This document shows, one piece after another, positions 1 to 8,831 of a stretch of DNA of 64,000 bases; position 1 is the stretch's first letter, and every line of letters begins with the position of its first letter. The stretch is taken from the NCBI RefSeq assembly GCF_000227295.1, contig NZ_JH165054.1:682693-746692 (forward strand). The letters run 5' to 3'. Origin of the DNA: Cutibacterium avidum ATCC 25577. Lineage in GTDB: Bacteria; Actinomycetota; Actinomycetes; Propionibacteriales; Propionibacteriaceae. The notes beneath the pieces were generated by a model. It was given only the letters and a program-made list of their open reading frames with translations, was not told where the DNA came from and did no database searches. Both the position numbers and the translations under genes were made by a program.

Positions 1-1130
1 AGGCTAGCGGCCGCGACGAGGGCACCGTCGGTGATCCGTACCTTGTGATGGGCCTCGTAGCGCTCCCGCAGACCACGCAGGATGGCGATGGTGTCCTCCA
101 CCGAGGGCTCACCGACGAAGACCTGCTGGAAACGACGCTCCAGGGCGGGGTCCTTCTCGATGTGCTCGCGGTACTCGTCAAGGGTGGTCGCGCCGATCAT
201 CCGCAGCTCACCGCGAGCCAGCATCGGCTTGAGCATATTGCCGGCGTCCATCGCGCCTTCGCCAGAAGCTCCGGCACCGACGACGGTGTGCAGCTCGTCG
301 ATGAAGGTGATGACGTGCCCCTCGGCCTCCTTGATCTCGTTGAGGACGGCCTTGAGACGTTCCTCGAACTCGCCGCGGTACTTGGCGCCCGCGACCATCG
401 AGGACAGGTCCAGGGAGACGACCCGGCGACCCTTCAGGGAGTCGGGGACGTCCCCGGCCACCACTCGCTGGGCCAGCCCCTCGACGACGGCGGTCTTGCC
501 GACACCGGGCTCGCCGATGAGGACCGGGTTGTTCTTGGTACGTCGCGCCAGGACCTGGACGACGCGACGGATCTCCTGGTCGCGACCGATGACTGGGTCG
601 AGCTTGCCGGAGCGAGCGCGCTCGGTGAGATCGACGGAGTACTTGGCCAAGGCGGACTCTCCGCCCTCGGACTCCTCGGAGGTGACGCGACGGTCACCAC
701 GCCCCTCGTTGAAGGCGGACGCCAGGGAATCGGGCTTGAGGCCGAGACCCGCGAGACCGCTCTGGACGTCGGAGGGAACCGCCGTCAGGGAGATAAGGAG
801 GTGTTCGGTGGCGACGAAGGAGTCACCCATGGCCTCAGCACGGTTCTGTGCGTCGGCAATTACCCGAGCAAGGGCACCCGAGAGCTGCGGCTGGGCGACG
901 GATGCCCCCGAGCTCGACGGCAGGGCGCGCATGGCGGTAGTTGCGACGGCGTCAACCCGTTGCGGATCGATGCCCAGGCCAGCCACCAGGGGGCCGACGG
1001 TGTTGTCCGGGATGGTGAAAAGAGCATGAAGAAGATGCGAGGGCTCCACGGACGGATTCCCGTGGGCCAACGCGTGCCGAGTGGCGGCGGTGACCGCGTC
1101 ACGGCTCATTGTGGTGAGATTGGTGTCCAT
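1..1130 (-). CDS. clpB: ClpB disaggregase, N-terminal part (runs off window)
   Basis: Hsp100 AAA+ disaggregase that rescues aggregated proteins together with DnaK/DnaJ/GrpE in the cytosol. Only the first 376 or so codons are in the window; the gene continues past base 1. The visible part starts [13 protein letters not shown], has the Clp N-domain, then the first AAA+ module with Walker A GEPGVGKT, the pore motif GAKYRGEFE and Walker B FIDELHT. The ATG at 1128-1130 is preceded by GAGGCAG. Two HspR-type operators lie just upstream, so it should belong to the same heat-shock regulon as dnaK at 24.6 kb. Family assignment is secure from the motifs. Confidence 0.95.
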   Translation of the reverse strand, partial: MDTNLTTMSRDAVTAATRHALAHGNPSVEPSHLLHALFTIPDNTVGPLVAGLGIDPQRVDAVATTAMRALPSSSGASVAQPQLSGALARVIADAQNRAEAMGDSFVATEHLLISLTAVPSDVQSGLAGLGLKPDSLASAFNEGRGDRRVTSEESEGGESALAKYSVDLTERARSGKLDPVIGRDQEIRRVVQVLARRTKNNPVLIGEPGVGKTAVVEGLAQRVVAGDVPDSLKGRRVVSLDLSSMVAGAKYRGEFEERLKAVLNEIKEAEGHVITFIDELHTVVGAGASGEGAMDAGNMLKPMLARGELRMIGATTLDEYREHIEKDPALERRFQQVFVGEPSVEDTIAILRGLRERYEAHHKVRITDGALVAAAS

Positions 1131-1146
1131 TACCTGCCTCGCTGAA

Positions 1147-1219
1147 GTTGAGTTGCTATGACTCAAGTATGGACCTTCATTCGGCGCAGTCAAGTAGGGT
1201 TGAGCTCCATCGACTCAAC
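1147..1219 (-). promoter_or_regulatory. Two HAIR operators (HspR binding) upstream of clpB
   Basis: Two inverted repeats match the HspR-associated inverted repeat CTTGAGT-N7-ACTCAAG. Site 1 at 1147-1167 reads GTTGAGT-N7-ACTCAAG. Site 2 at 1199-1219 reads GTTGAGC-N7-ACTCAAC. Both have exactly seven spacer bases. HspR with DnaK represses such promoters in actinobacteria (established); that these two control clpB is inferred from position. Confidence 0.88.
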
Positions 1220-1276
1220 TATGCCGACAGCAGAGGAACGCACCTCGTCACAACCACCAAATCCCCTTGTCACCGA

Positions 1277-1316
1277 CAAAATACGGCGACGCCGCACCTC
1301 ACAGCACGGCGTCGCC
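1277..1316 (-). terminator. Terminator of the sugar-type ABC operon
   Basis: Perfect 10-bp arms GGCGACGCCG (1285-1294) and CGGCGTCGCC (1307-1316) with a 12-base loop. On the minus strand the hairpin is followed by GTATTTTG, a short T tract. It lies 50 bases after the stop of the substrate-binding protein gene. Confidence 0.75.
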
Positions 1317-1365
1317 AATTGTCATCGCTGCGACAGCGGCGGCCTCAGAAGCCGTCGAGACGCGA

Positions 1366-2730
1366 TCACAGGTGGGGTTTCACCTGAGTGTTGTAGATGT
1401 TCTCGAGGGTGGAACGCAGCTTGGTCATGGCCGGCTTCAGCTCAGCACCCTGCTGGATGACCGAGGCGATGGCCTTGGCGATCTCCTGATCGCCACCGGG
1501 CAGGAAGACGCGCGCGTAATCCTGCGGACGGGTGGCGTCGAGCTGCTTGATGGCCTCACCGATGAGCGGGTTCTCCTTGAGCAGCTTGGAGGTGTCGGAA
1601 TCGTTGCAGACCGGCATGTAACCGGTGGCAGCGGAGAAATCGACGGTGTTCTCGGCATTGGTGAGGAAGCCGATGAACTTGGCGGCGGCCAGCTGCTTCT
1701 CCTTGCTGGAGCGAGAGCAGATGGCCACACCGGCACCACCGGTCGGGCAGACCGGCTTCTCGACGGCAGGTCCACCGGGCAGGAACCCGACGCCGACCTC
1801 GAACTTGTTGCCGACGGCCTTCTGGACGCCGACGAGCGAGCCGGTGGAACCGATGGTGGCCGAGCAGGCGCCGGCAGCCATGTCGTCGGTGGACTCGTTG
1901 GAGGAGACTCCGGCCCACTTCTCCTTGAGGACCGCGTCACGAACGACCGTCAGGGCCTTGATGGACTCGTCGGAGTCACAGATGATGTCGAAGGAGTCCT
2001 TCTTGGACCAGCCACCGCGGTATCCCCACAGGATGTTCTGCAGGGTCCAGCCGGCGTAGTCGGTGACCGACGGGAACTGGTAGGCGTGCTGAGCTCCGGT
2101 CTTGGCGTCCTGCAGCTTCTTGGCCCAGGTCCTCCACTCGTCCCAGGTCTTCGGAGCGCGGTCGGGCAGACCGGCGGCCTTGAAGTGGTTCTTGTTGTAG
2201 TAGAACAGCGGGGTCGAGCGGGAGAAGGGCAGGGCGTACAGGTTGTCCTTGTAGCGGTAGTCGTCGATGAGCCCCTTGCGGTAGGCCGAGACGTCAATCT
2301 TGGCAGCCTTGAGCAGGTCGTCCAGCGGAGCGATGGCGTCCTGCATGTAGTAGCGGAACCACCAGACGTCGGAACCGATGATGACGTCAGGGGTGTCCTT
2401 GCCGGTCAGCGCGGTCTGGAACTTCTGCGCAACCTCCTCATAGGAGGAGCCGGCCGGGACAATCTTGACGGAGATCCCTTCCTTCGCCTTGAAGTCGTCG
2501 CAGATCTTCTTGGTGACGTCACCGGACCCGCCTGGATTGTTGGTCCAGAAGGTGATGTCGGTGGCGGGCTTGACGTCGGCGTAGTCAACCTTCTCGGCAG
2601 CCTTGGAGGCTCCCTTGCTGGAGGAGCTGACGGCGGAGGGGCCCGAGCACGCGGCCAGGCCCAGGGTTCCGGCCCCGAGGGCCGCCATGGTCAACAGCCG
2701 ACGACGGCTGATGGGGTTGAGGTCGGACAC
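1366..2730 (-). CDS. ABC transporter extracellular substrate-binding lipoprotein (UgpB/sugar type)
   Basis: Solute-binding protein of a carbohydrate-type (CUT1) ABC importer; 454 residues. The N-terminus has a twin-arginine-like RRRLL followed by a hydrophobic segment and lipobox LAAC, so it is exported and lipid-anchored. The GTG at 2728-2730 is chosen because AAGGAG lies 8-9 bases before it; an in-frame extension to 2814 adds a hydrophilic tail ahead of the signal peptide and is rejected. The rest is a typical bacterial extracellular solute-binding family 1 fold (FWTNNPGGSGD near the mature start, DVIIGSDVWWF). It is third in an operon after two permeases. No ATPase is nearby, so it presumably uses a shared MsmK/UgpC-type ATPase. 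The substrate (sugar or glycerol phosphate) cannot be told from sequence. Confidence 0.85.
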   Translation of the reverse strand: MSDLNPISRRRLLTMAALGAGTLGLAACSGPSAVSSSSKGASKAAEKVDYADVKPATDITFWTNNPGGSGDVTKKICDDFKAKEGISVKIVPAGSSYEEVAQKFQTALTGKDTPDVIIGSDVWWFRYYMQDAIAPLDDLLKAAKIDVSAYRKGLIDDYRYKDNLYALPFSRSTPLFYYNKNHFKAAGLPDRAPKTWDEWRTWAKKLQDAKTGAQHAYQFPSVTDYAGWTLQNILWGYRGGWSKKDSFDIICDSDESIKALTVVRDAVLKEKWAGVSSNESTDDMAAGACSATIGSTGSLVGVQKAVGNKFEVGVGFLPGGPAVEKPVCPTGGAGVAICSRSSKEKQLAAAKFIGFLTNAENTVDFSAATGYMPVCNDSDTSKLLKENPLIGEAIKQLDATRPQDYARVFLPGGDQEIAKAIASVIQQGAELKPAMTKLRSTLENIYNTQVKPHL

Positions 2731-2832
2731 GGTGATGCTCTCCTTGTGGATCGAGTCGAACGTGAAATGGGGATGGATGGGAACTCGCGCCGGAAGGAAG
2801 ACCGGCAGCGTCACTGGACCAGCGGACGCAGG

Positions 2833-3732
2833 TCACTTGACCGCGCCCTGGGTGAGTCCAGCGACGAGGTATCGCTGGAGTAGGACGAAGATGAGGAGGA
2901 CCGGGAGGATGACGAACACGGCACCAGCCATGAGGATCGGATAGACGCCGGCGTCGGAGTCGACGGCCTGCAAGGCGGTGAGCCCCACCGGGAGCACCAT
3001 CCGTGAGGTGTCCGAGGTGATGACCAACGGCCAGATGTAGTTGTTCCACTCGTCGACGATCGTCACCAGGCCGACCGTGGCGATCGCGGGAGCTGACATC
3101 GGGATGACCATCCTGAACAGCCGGGTCATGTGGCCTGCACCATCGACCTCGGCAGCTTCCATCACCTCGCCCGGCAAGGACAGGAAGTGCTGACGTAACA
3201 GGAACGTCCCGAAGGCCGTACCCAGGCCGGGGAGAATGATGCCCCAATAGGTGTTCACTCCCCCGAGCTGGGAGATGAGGACGTAGTTCGGGACCAGGGA
3301 GACCTGGGCGGGAACCATGAGGGCAACGAGAACCAGGATGAAGATGATCTTGCGTCCCGGGAAGTGCAGGAAGGCGAAGGCATAGGCGCTGGTGCAGGCC
3401 AGGACGAGCTTGACCGTCGCGCCAATGGCGGTGACGATCACGGTGTTGAGGAAAAGCTGCGGGAAGTCGATGGTCCGGGAGGCCTGACGGTAGGCGTCGA
3501 AACTCCAGTGATGAGGCCACCAGACGACGTCCTGGCCGACGATCTCGGACGGGGTCTTGAAGGATCCCAGCACCATCCACAGCAGCGGCAGGACGACGAT
3601 GAGGGCGGCCAGGATCATCGGCAAGTAGCCCGTGAAGGCCTTGGAGACACCGGACTCGGCCCCCACGACCGACTCGTCGACCTTGTGGGAACGGCGGATG
3701 TCGGCGCGACGAACGGCTGCATTCAAGCTCAC
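2833..3732 (-). CDS. ABC sugar transporter permease (MalG/UgpE type)
   Basis: Inner-membrane permease of the CUT1 importer; 299 residues with six predicted membrane segments. The EAA loop (EVMEAAEVDGAG, about residues 195-206) docks the ATPase. The GTG start at 3730-3732 overlaps the TGA of the upstream permease as GTGA, so the two are translationally coupled. A much longer same-frame reading to 4815 exists but its N-terminal 360 residues are out of frame with the neighbouring permease and look like noise. Followed after 102 bases by the binding-protein gene. Confidence 0.88.
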   Translation of the reverse strand: MSLNAAVRRADIRRSHKVDESVVGAESGVSKAFTGYLPMILAALIVVLPLLWMVLGSFKTPSEIVGQDVVWWPHHWSFDAYRQASRTIDFPQLFLNTVIVTAIGATVKLVLACTSAYAFAFLHFPGRKIIFILVLVALMVPAQVSLVPNYVLISQLGGVNTYWGIILPGLGTAFGTFLLRQHFLSLPGEVMEAAEVDGAGHMTRLFRMVIPMSAPAIATVGLVTIVDEWNNYIWPLVITSDTSRMVLPVGLTALQAVDSDAGVYPILMAGAVFVILPVLLIFVLLQRYLVAGLTQGAVK

Positions 3733-4757
3733 GAGTAGTGCACCCGCCTTTCGAGGAAGCGCATCTGGATGACGGTGAGGATGAGCAGGATGACGACGAG
3801 GACCGTCGACTGAGCGGCCGAGTAACCGGCGCGGTTGTACGTCCCGAAAGCCTGGATGTACGAGGAGTACATGAGGGTCGAGGTGCCCTGACCCAGCGGG
3901 GTCATGATCTTGATGATGTCGAAGGCCTGCAGGGAGGACAACATCGTCGTCAGGGTGAGGAAGAAGGTCGTCGGGGACAGCAACGGCCAGACCACTGAGC
4001 GGAAGGTGCGGCGACGGGAGGCGCCGTCGAGGGCTGCCGCCTCGAGCAGGTCGCGCGGAATGCCCTGCAGGGCTGCCAGGTAGATGACCGCGCAGTAGCC
4101 GAGGTTCTTCCAGACGTAGACGATGATGACCATGACCAGGGCCAGATGCGGGTTGTTGAACCACTGCGGCACCGGAAGATGCATTCCCCGCAGAACCGCG
4201 GAGAGGACGCCGGTGACGGGGTCGAAGATGAACATCCACACCATGCCGATACCCACACCGGAAAGGACGTACGGTGCGAAGACGACGGCTCGGGCGACGT
4301 TGCGTCCCACCAGTTGACGGTTGAGGACGACGGCCAGCCCGAGGCCGATGAGCATGGAGAATCCAACGGTGGCGACGGTGAAGATGAGGGTCGTCGTCAG
4401 GACAGTGCCCGCGTCGCGAGTGAAGAACTCGACGTAGTTCTGCAGCCCGACCCAAGTGGCATTGGCCGAACCGAGGGTCCAGTCGAGAGCCGAGTAGTAG
4501 ATGTTCAGGAAGAACGGTCGGTAGACGAACAGTGCAATGAGGATCGCGTTCGGGGCCACGAAAGCCAGGAAGAGCAATGCCTCCCGTCGCATTCTGCGGC
4601 TCGGGCGGCGTCTGGGCACTCGATGTGGCGTGGCCGTGGACGTGATTTGTGAGGTGGCCGTCGACCTGGTTTGCGGCACTGGATCCGACGACGGTGGCGT
4701 CGCCATTCCAGACGACGACGCGCCCACCGGCACGGCTTCGTCGACTCCGATGTTCAC
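3729..4757 (-). CDS. ABC sugar transporter permease (MalF/UgpA type)
   Basis: First gene of the importer operon; 342 residues. A polar, Ser/Thr/Pro-rich N-terminal tail of about 55 residues precedes six membrane segments. The EAA motif (DLLEAAALDGAS) lies near residue 245. GTG start at 4755-4757 with GAGGAGG six bases before. The stop overlaps the next permease start by four bases. The promoter region upstream (4758-5004) holds two inverted repeats, so substrate-specific repression is likely; no regulator gene sits beside it. Confidence 0.87.
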   Translation of the reverse strand: MNIGVDEAVPVGASSSGMATPPSSDPVPQTRSTATSQITSTATPHRVPRRRPSRRMRREALLFLAFVAPNAILIALFVYRPFFLNIYYSALDWTLGSANATWVGLQNYVEFFTRDAGTVLTTTLIFTVATVGFSMLIGLGLAVVLNRQLVGRNVARAVVFAPYVLSGVGIGMVWMFIFDPVTGVLSAVLRGMHLPVPQWFNNPHLALVMVIIVYVWKNLGYCAVIYLAALQGIPRDLLEAAALDGASRRRTFRSVVWPLLSPTTFFLTLTTMLSSLQAFDIIKIMTPLGQGTSTLMYSSYIQAFGTYNRAGYSAAQSTVLVVILLILTVIQMRFLERRVHYS

Positions 4758-4827
4758 CCGCCCCTCCTCGAGGTCTCATTGCCGCTCTCTCACAGGCAGC
4801 ACCAGGGAAGGACACTAGGAAGCCGAG

Positions 4828-4856
4828 ATGTCATCATCTCGATGATCAGATGACAT
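4828..4856. promoter_or_regulatory. Inverted repeat upstream of sugar ABC operon (site 1)
   Basis: ATGTCATC (4828-4835) and GATGACAT (4849-4856) form perfect 8-bp arms around a 13-base spacer that itself contains ATCTCGATGAT. The site is about 70-100 bases before the first permease start. Likely operator for an unlinked regulator; function inferred. Confidence 0.45.
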
Positions 4857-4900
4857 GGACCGGACCCCAAGATGAACTCTTATGCCAAATCGTCGGGAGG

Positions 4901-4928
4901 ATCACGAAAATGAACCTTTTTTCGTGAT
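4901..4928. promoter_or_regulatory. Perfect 10-bp inverted repeat upstream of sugar ABC operon (site 2)
   Basis: ATCACGAAAA (4901-4910) pairs with TTTTCGTGAT (4919-4928) across eight bases. The low-GC arms make it a poor terminator for the upstream HAD gene, so an operator is more likely. A further near-palindrome, TGGCGTCATGACACCA (4945-4960, one mismatch), lies beside it. Confidence 0.45.
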
Positions 4929-5004
4929 ACACGGGGTCTTCAGGTGGCGTCATGACACCATTTCATGGCAGCCGAAAGGCAGTTTCGTGAAGGTATGAAA
5001 TTTG

Positions 5005-5754
5005 TCAGTCAGACAATAATTTCTCGAGTTTGTCAGCCGTGTCCTGCCAATCCGTGACGGCGACGCACGGGATGCCCATGACCTTGACGGGGTAGTCGTT
5101 ACCGTGCTCGTCGAGGCGATCCCCGTAGAAGAGCACGTCCTCCTTGGACAGGCCCGTCACAGCGAGCAACTTGCCCATCCCGAAGGACTTGTCGCGGCCG
5201 ACGCGGGTGATGTCGACGGAGGTGGATCCGCCGGCGCGCACCTCGAGGTCCGGAAGCTTCGCCGCCACGACCTCGCGGAGCTTGAGCTTCTTCTCACCGC
5301 TGGGATCCCACGCCTTCTTGGCATCGACGGGGGCCTGCTGGCCCAGGGCGGAGAAGGTGATCTGGGATTCTCGATCCTCCAACCTCGGCCCCCAGGCGCG
5401 CTCCTCCCACAACCCCAGGTTACGGGCGCAGGTCTCGACGGCATCGATGGCGCGGGACTTCTCGTCCTCGGTCAGCGCCTCGACGTAGATACGCTGCCAT
5501 TCTCCTTCAACACAGCGGAAGTACTGGGTGCCGCAGGCGGGCAGCAGGTGGAGACGATCCAGGTGAGGGGCATTGACGTCATCAAGGGCCTCGACGACCT
5601 GAGTACGGAACTGGCCGAACTGACCGCCGGAAATGACACAGACGCTGGTGTGATCCAGCAGCCGCGACATGATGTGCGCCATGGGCTCAGGGAGACGGGT
5701 CTTCGAGGGGGCCAGGGTGTCGTCCAGATCGAACGCGACGAGTTTGGGGATCAC
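5005..5754 (-). CDS. HAD-superfamily phosphatase/mutase (HAD-IIB, phosphomannomutase-like)
   Basis: 249-residue cytosolic haloacid dehalogenase-type phosphotransferase. Motif I is AFDLDDTL (nucleophile about D9), motif II is VISGG, and motif IV is FYGDRLDEHGND. The cap region (RESQITFSALGQ, then a basic segment and VRAGGSTSVDI) resembles eukaryotic-type phosphomannomutases and HAD-IIB sugar phosphatases, so a sugar phosphate substrate is likely, but the exact reaction is not certain. Start GTG at 5752-5754 has no ribosome binding site; instead TAGAAT (minus strand, 5761-5766) ends six bases before it, indicating a leaderless mRNA. Confidence 0.75.
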   Translation of the reverse strand: MIPKLVAFDLDDTLAPSKTRLPEPMAHIMSRLLDHTSVCVISGGQFGQFRTQVVEALDDVNAPHLDRLHLLPACGTQYFRCVEGEWQRIYVEALTEDEKSRAIDAVETCARNLGLWEERAWGPRLEDRESQITFSALGQQAPVDAKKAWDPSGEKKLKLREVVAAKLPDLEVRAGGSTSVDITRVGRDKSFGMGKLLAVTGLSKEDVLFYGDRLDEHGNDYPVKVMGIPCVAVTDWQDTADKLEKLLSD

Positions 5755-5873
5755 AGGAGCATTCTACAAGGCAGACAGCCCTCCACACCACCGTTCACCC
5801 TGTTCCGAAGCCGTTTGCGTCCAACCGGAGCCACTCTGCGTGACGAGGCGGGGCATCCATCCCATGACACGAC

Positions 5874-5904
5874 GACGGGCCCGCGAGTTCCTCGCAGGCC
5901 CGTC
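5874..5904 (-). terminator. Hairpin terminator after fructose-bisphosphate aldolase
   Basis: GACGGGCC (5874-5881) pairs with GGCCCGTC (5897-5904), with inner GCGA/TCGC and a five-base loop. It lies 14 bases after the aldolase stop. No T tract, as is common in high-GC actinobacteria. Confidence 0.65.
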
Positions 5905-5917
5905 ATACGACGAAGGG

Positions 5918-6826
5918 TCAGGACACCGAAGCAGCGTATATCGAATCGATGGAGCTGCGGAGGGTCTCGTCGAACTCCTCCTGGGACTGGCCGTGACTCA
6001 GCCCCTCGGCGAGAGCACGCGAGAAACTCGCGATCAGTCCGTGGTTACGAGCCAGCTTCTCATTGGCCTCCTCACGGGAGTAGCCACCGGACAGAGCCAC
6101 GACACGGAGAACCTTCGGATCCGCAATGAGATCGGTGTACAGGTCATCGGTCGTCGGAATCGTCAGCTTCAGCATGATCCTGGCGTCGAGAGGCAGAGCG
6201 TCGATGTGCTCACGAATGAGGTTGTGCAGCCTCTCCTCCGCCTTCTGCTTGTTCGGTGCATGGATGTCGACCTCAGGCTCGAGGATCGGCACCAAGCCAG
6301 CGGCGCGGACCTGCTCACCGAGCTCGAACTGCTGATCGACGATCTTCTTGATGCCGTCCTTGTCGTCATCAAGAATGACCGAGCGCTCCTTGGTGCCGAA
6401 GATGTGCTTCTCCTCGACAGCGCGATGAAGGAGCTCGTCAAGACCGGGGATCGGCTTCATGACGCGGACGTGGGACTCCTCGTCGGCCAAGCCCTTGTCG
6501 ATCTTGAGGAAGGGGACGATGCCCTTCTTCTGCCACAGAAAATCACCGGTGGGAATTCCCTCGATCTCACGATCCATCGTCATCTCGAACAGAATCGCGG
6601 CAAGAATGTGGTCGCTGGTGAACGACGGGCTGGTGATGATCCTGGTCCGCATCTCGTGGACCAGATCGAACATCTTGTCCTTGTCGTCGCCGTAGACCTC
6701 GGGCTCCACCCCGTACGCCTTGAGAGCCTTCGGTGTGGAGCCTCCGGACTGGTCCAGAGCGGCAATGAATCCGGGCGCAGTTCCCATACGTTCAGTCTGC
6801 TGGGCGCACGCATCATTAGCTGTCAT
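5918..6826 (-). CDS. fda: Class I fructose-bisphosphate aldolase
   Basis: 302-residue cytosolic Schiff-base aldolase that interconverts fructose 1,6-bisphosphate with dihydroxyacetone phosphate and glyceraldehyde 3-phosphate. It begins with the class I hallmark APGFIAALDQSGGSTPKAL. EPEVDIHAP and MLKLTIP follow; the latter carries the lysine expected to form the Schiff base. The ATG at 6824-6826 is preceded by AAGGAGAT at good spacing; an upstream in-frame start at 6862 lacks one. It stands alone with its own hairpin terminator. Confidence 0.93.
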   Translation of the reverse strand: MTANDACAQQTERMGTAPGFIAALDQSGGSTPKALKAYGVEPEVYGDDKDKMFDLVHEMRTRIITSPSFTSDHILAAILFEMTMDREIEGIPTGDFLWQKKGIVPFLKIDKGLADEESHVRVMKPIPGLDELLHRAVEEKHIFGTKERSVILDDDKDGIKKIVDQQFELGEQVRAAGLVPILEPEVDIHAPNKQKAEERLHNLIREHIDALPLDARIMLKLTIPTTDDLYTDLIADPKVLRVVALSGGYSREEANEKLARNHGLIASFSRALAEGLSHGQSQEEFDETLRSSIDSIYAASVS

Positions 6827-6890
6827 AGCGACATCTCCTTCGACTTCGATGGCGTCTTCCAACGTACCCGAAAAAGCGGGACAAAAAAGT

Positions 6891-7400
6891 CTAGCGAGGT
6901 ATTTCGTGCCATCCTCGCGCCATCCTCACCAAACCGGGAGCGCGACGGTTTCCAATGTCGATCCGATCAACGGTGACGGCGATGAGCGTGGCCGATCCGG
7001 TATCGGTCATCGCCTGGACGAAACCGTGCAAAACCGGACCTGGGACACTCAGTTGCGGCGCTCCCTCGGTGCTGGGTATCCACTCAGTTCCGACGAAGTG
7101 GTCCGCACCGGGTACCGCGAACGCATCTGCCAGATCGGTTCGGTCCGCATCAAGCATGTGGACGACGACGCGAGACCCCTCCTTCAGAGCCGCCAAGGTC
7201 GTCGAGCCATTACCCATCGACACCGAGGCGACGGCAGGCACGACTGACACTGATGCCAGGGAGGACACCGTCAGCCCCTCCGGACCACCTGCACCCATCG
7301 TCGTCAGGATTGCCACGCCGGCAGGATGTCCGCGGAAAGCGGTCGCCAGCTCAGTGGCCAGTTCGTGAGTTGGACTCGGTGTGGGGTTCGGCGTCGTCAC
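6891..7400 (-). CDS. Flavin reductase-like domain protein
   Basis: 169-residue protein of the flavin reductase-like (DIM6/NTAB, FMN-binding split barrel) family. Typical features are an early HPAGVAILTT segment, TVSSLASVSVVP, and a substrate/flavin region with ADHFVGTEW. Such proteins use NAD(P)H to reduce FMN for a partner oxygenase, or bind flavin for other redox work; no oxygenase gene is adjacent, so the partner is unknown. The GTG start at 7398-7400 has only a weak AGGG before it. Convergent with nothing and not obviously in an operon. Confidence 0.75.
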   Translation of the reverse strand: MTTPNPTPSPTHELATELATAFRGHPAGVAILTTMGAGGPEGLTVSSLASVSVVPAVASVSMGNGSTTLAALKEGSRVVVHMLDADRTDLADAFAVPGADHFVGTEWIPSTEGAPQLSVPGPVLHGFVQAMTDTGSATLIAVTVDRIDIGNRRAPGLVRMARGWHEIPR

Positions 7401-7458
7401 GCCCTGAGTTTGTCACCAATCTCACGAAGGACGCCAGACAGTCTCACTCAGGGATCAT

Positions 7459-8673
7459 TTACCTCATGATCGTCGCGACGACGAGGACGACGTTGAGAGC
7501 TGACACCGCAACGACGACCGTCCACGAGATGACGGACATGACTCGACCATTCGCCCATTGACCCACCAAGCGTCGGTCCCCCGTGAACCGCGCCAATGGC
7601 ACGAGGGCCAGCGGCAACCCCATGCTCAGGAGGACCTGGCTGAGGACGAGGGCTCTGGTCGGATTCGCTCCCGACGCCAGGATGATGAGGGCCGGGATGA
7701 TCGTCACGAGTCGGCGGACGAGCATGGGCACTCTCATGTGGAGCAGCCCTGCCATGATCTCAGCCCCGGCATAAGCACCTACCGACGTCGAGGCCAACCC
7801 CGACGCAAATAGTCCGATGGCGAAGATGACCCCGATCGTCGACCCCAGGGAGGAGCTGATGGCCGCGTGGGCCTCGGCGATGCCGTCAATCCCCTCGACT
7901 CCCTGCAAGCTCGCCGCTGCCAGCAGCAGCATCGCGATGTTCACCGATCCGGCCAACACCAGGGAGACCACGACGTCCCATCGCGTCGCCTTGAGAAGTC
8001 TGGAGATCTGGCTCGGCCGATCATTCACCCCGTGACGATCTCGCACCAGTGAGGAGTGCATGTACACCGCGTGTGGCATGACGGTGGCGCCCAGCATCGA
8101 TGTGGCCAACATGACCGTTTCGGTGCCTTCGAACCTCGGAACCATGCCGGAGGCAATCCCGCTCCACGACAGGGGCGAGAAGGCCAGTCCTGCCGTGAAG
8201 CCAATGGCGACGACCACGAGCATCCCGATGATGACGATCTCGAAAGTACGCTGCCCGTGACGAGACGGGATTGCCAGGATCGCCAGGGACAGCGCCCCAG
8301 TGATGAGACCTCCGACGAGCAGCGGTAGGCCGAATAGCAGCTCCAAGGCCACTGCTCCACCGATGACCTCGGCCAGGTCCGTCGCAGCCGCGACCAGCTC
8401 GGCCTGGAACCAGAAGGCCAGCCGACTGCTTCGACGTGGTAGAGCGTCCCCGACGAGCTCAGGAAGGGAATGGCCCGTGACCAGTCCCAACTTGGCCGAC
8501 AGATATTGCACCAGCATCGCCATGACGTTGGCGATGACGAGCACCCACACCAGCAGGTAGCCATAGCCAGCCCCTGCCGAGAGGTTCGCGGCGACGTTCC
8601 CGGGATCGACATACGCCACGGCCGCGACGAAGGCCGGGCCCATCAGGCGTATCAGTCGGGAACGGTTCTGCAC
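7459..8673 (-). CDS. mntH: NRAMP-family Mn2+/Fe2+ transporter
   Basis: Proton-coupled divalent metal importer; about 404 residues and 11 membrane segments. The metal-binding signature DPGN is at residues 23-26 in the first unwound helix, and the second, MPHAVYMHSSLV, is in helix six. Start placed at GTG 8671-8673, 22 residues before DPGN as in relatives. GAGGGGA lies 12 bases upstream, which is long, and a CATGAT hexamer lies six bases before, so the exact start is open. Divergent from the NarL-type sensor kinase gene. Confidence 0.88.
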   Translation of the reverse strand: MQNRSRLIRLMGPAFVAAVAYVDPGNVAANLSAGAGYGYLLVWVLVIANVMAMLVQYLSAKLGLVTGHSLPELVGDALPRRSSRLAFWFQAELVAAATDLAEVIGGAVALELLFGLPLLVGGLITGALSLAILAIPSRHGQRTFEIVIIGMLVVVAIGFTAGLAFSPLSWSGIASGMVPRFEGTETVMLATSMLGATVMPHAVYMHSSLVRDRHGVNDRPSQISRLLKATRWDVVVSLVLAGSVNIAMLLLAAASLQGVEGIDGIAEAHAAISSSLGSTIGVIFAIGLFASGLASTSVGAYAGAEIMAGLLHMRVPMLVRRLVTIIPALIILASGANPTRALVLSQVLLSMGLPLALVPLARFTGDRRLVGQWANGRVMSVISWTVVVAVSALNVVLVVATIMR

Positions 8674-8805
8674 ACCGCAATCATGTCCCCTCGGCCGCGG
8701 ACCTCCCAGCGGAGCCACAGCCAACGGCCATGTTTTCGGAGAGAGCTGAACGGTCACGGCCGGTCGAATTCTCCTTAAATCCATCGACGGAAGGATGTGA
8801 CTCAT

Positions 8806-8831
8806 CCGTTCTGGCCGTAGGGTCAGAACGG
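8806..8831. promoter_or_regulatory. Inverted repeat overlapping start of sensor kinase gene
   Basis: CCGTTCTG (8806-8813) and CAGAACGG (8824-8831) are perfect 8-bp arms ten bases apart. The repeat covers the TAGGGT -10 hexamer (8818-8823) and ends on the first base of the GTG start. Position suggests autoregulation by the downstream response regulator; not demonstrated. Confidence 0.5.

Noticed and set aside
45-1145. 366-codon open frame on the plus strand opposite clpB
   Set aside because: The minus strand encodes unmistakable ClpB motifs and a proper start; the plus-strand frame has biased composition only.
1267-2883. 538-codon plus-strand frame opposite the substrate-binding protein
   Set aside because: Composition shadow with no domain signature; the opposite strand has a signal peptide and a known fold.
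2833-4815. 660-codon reading of the second ABC permease extending through the first permease
   Set aside because: Only the last 299 residues look like a permease. The remainder overlaps the in-frame first permease, and GTG 3732 overlaps its stop as expected for coupled genes.
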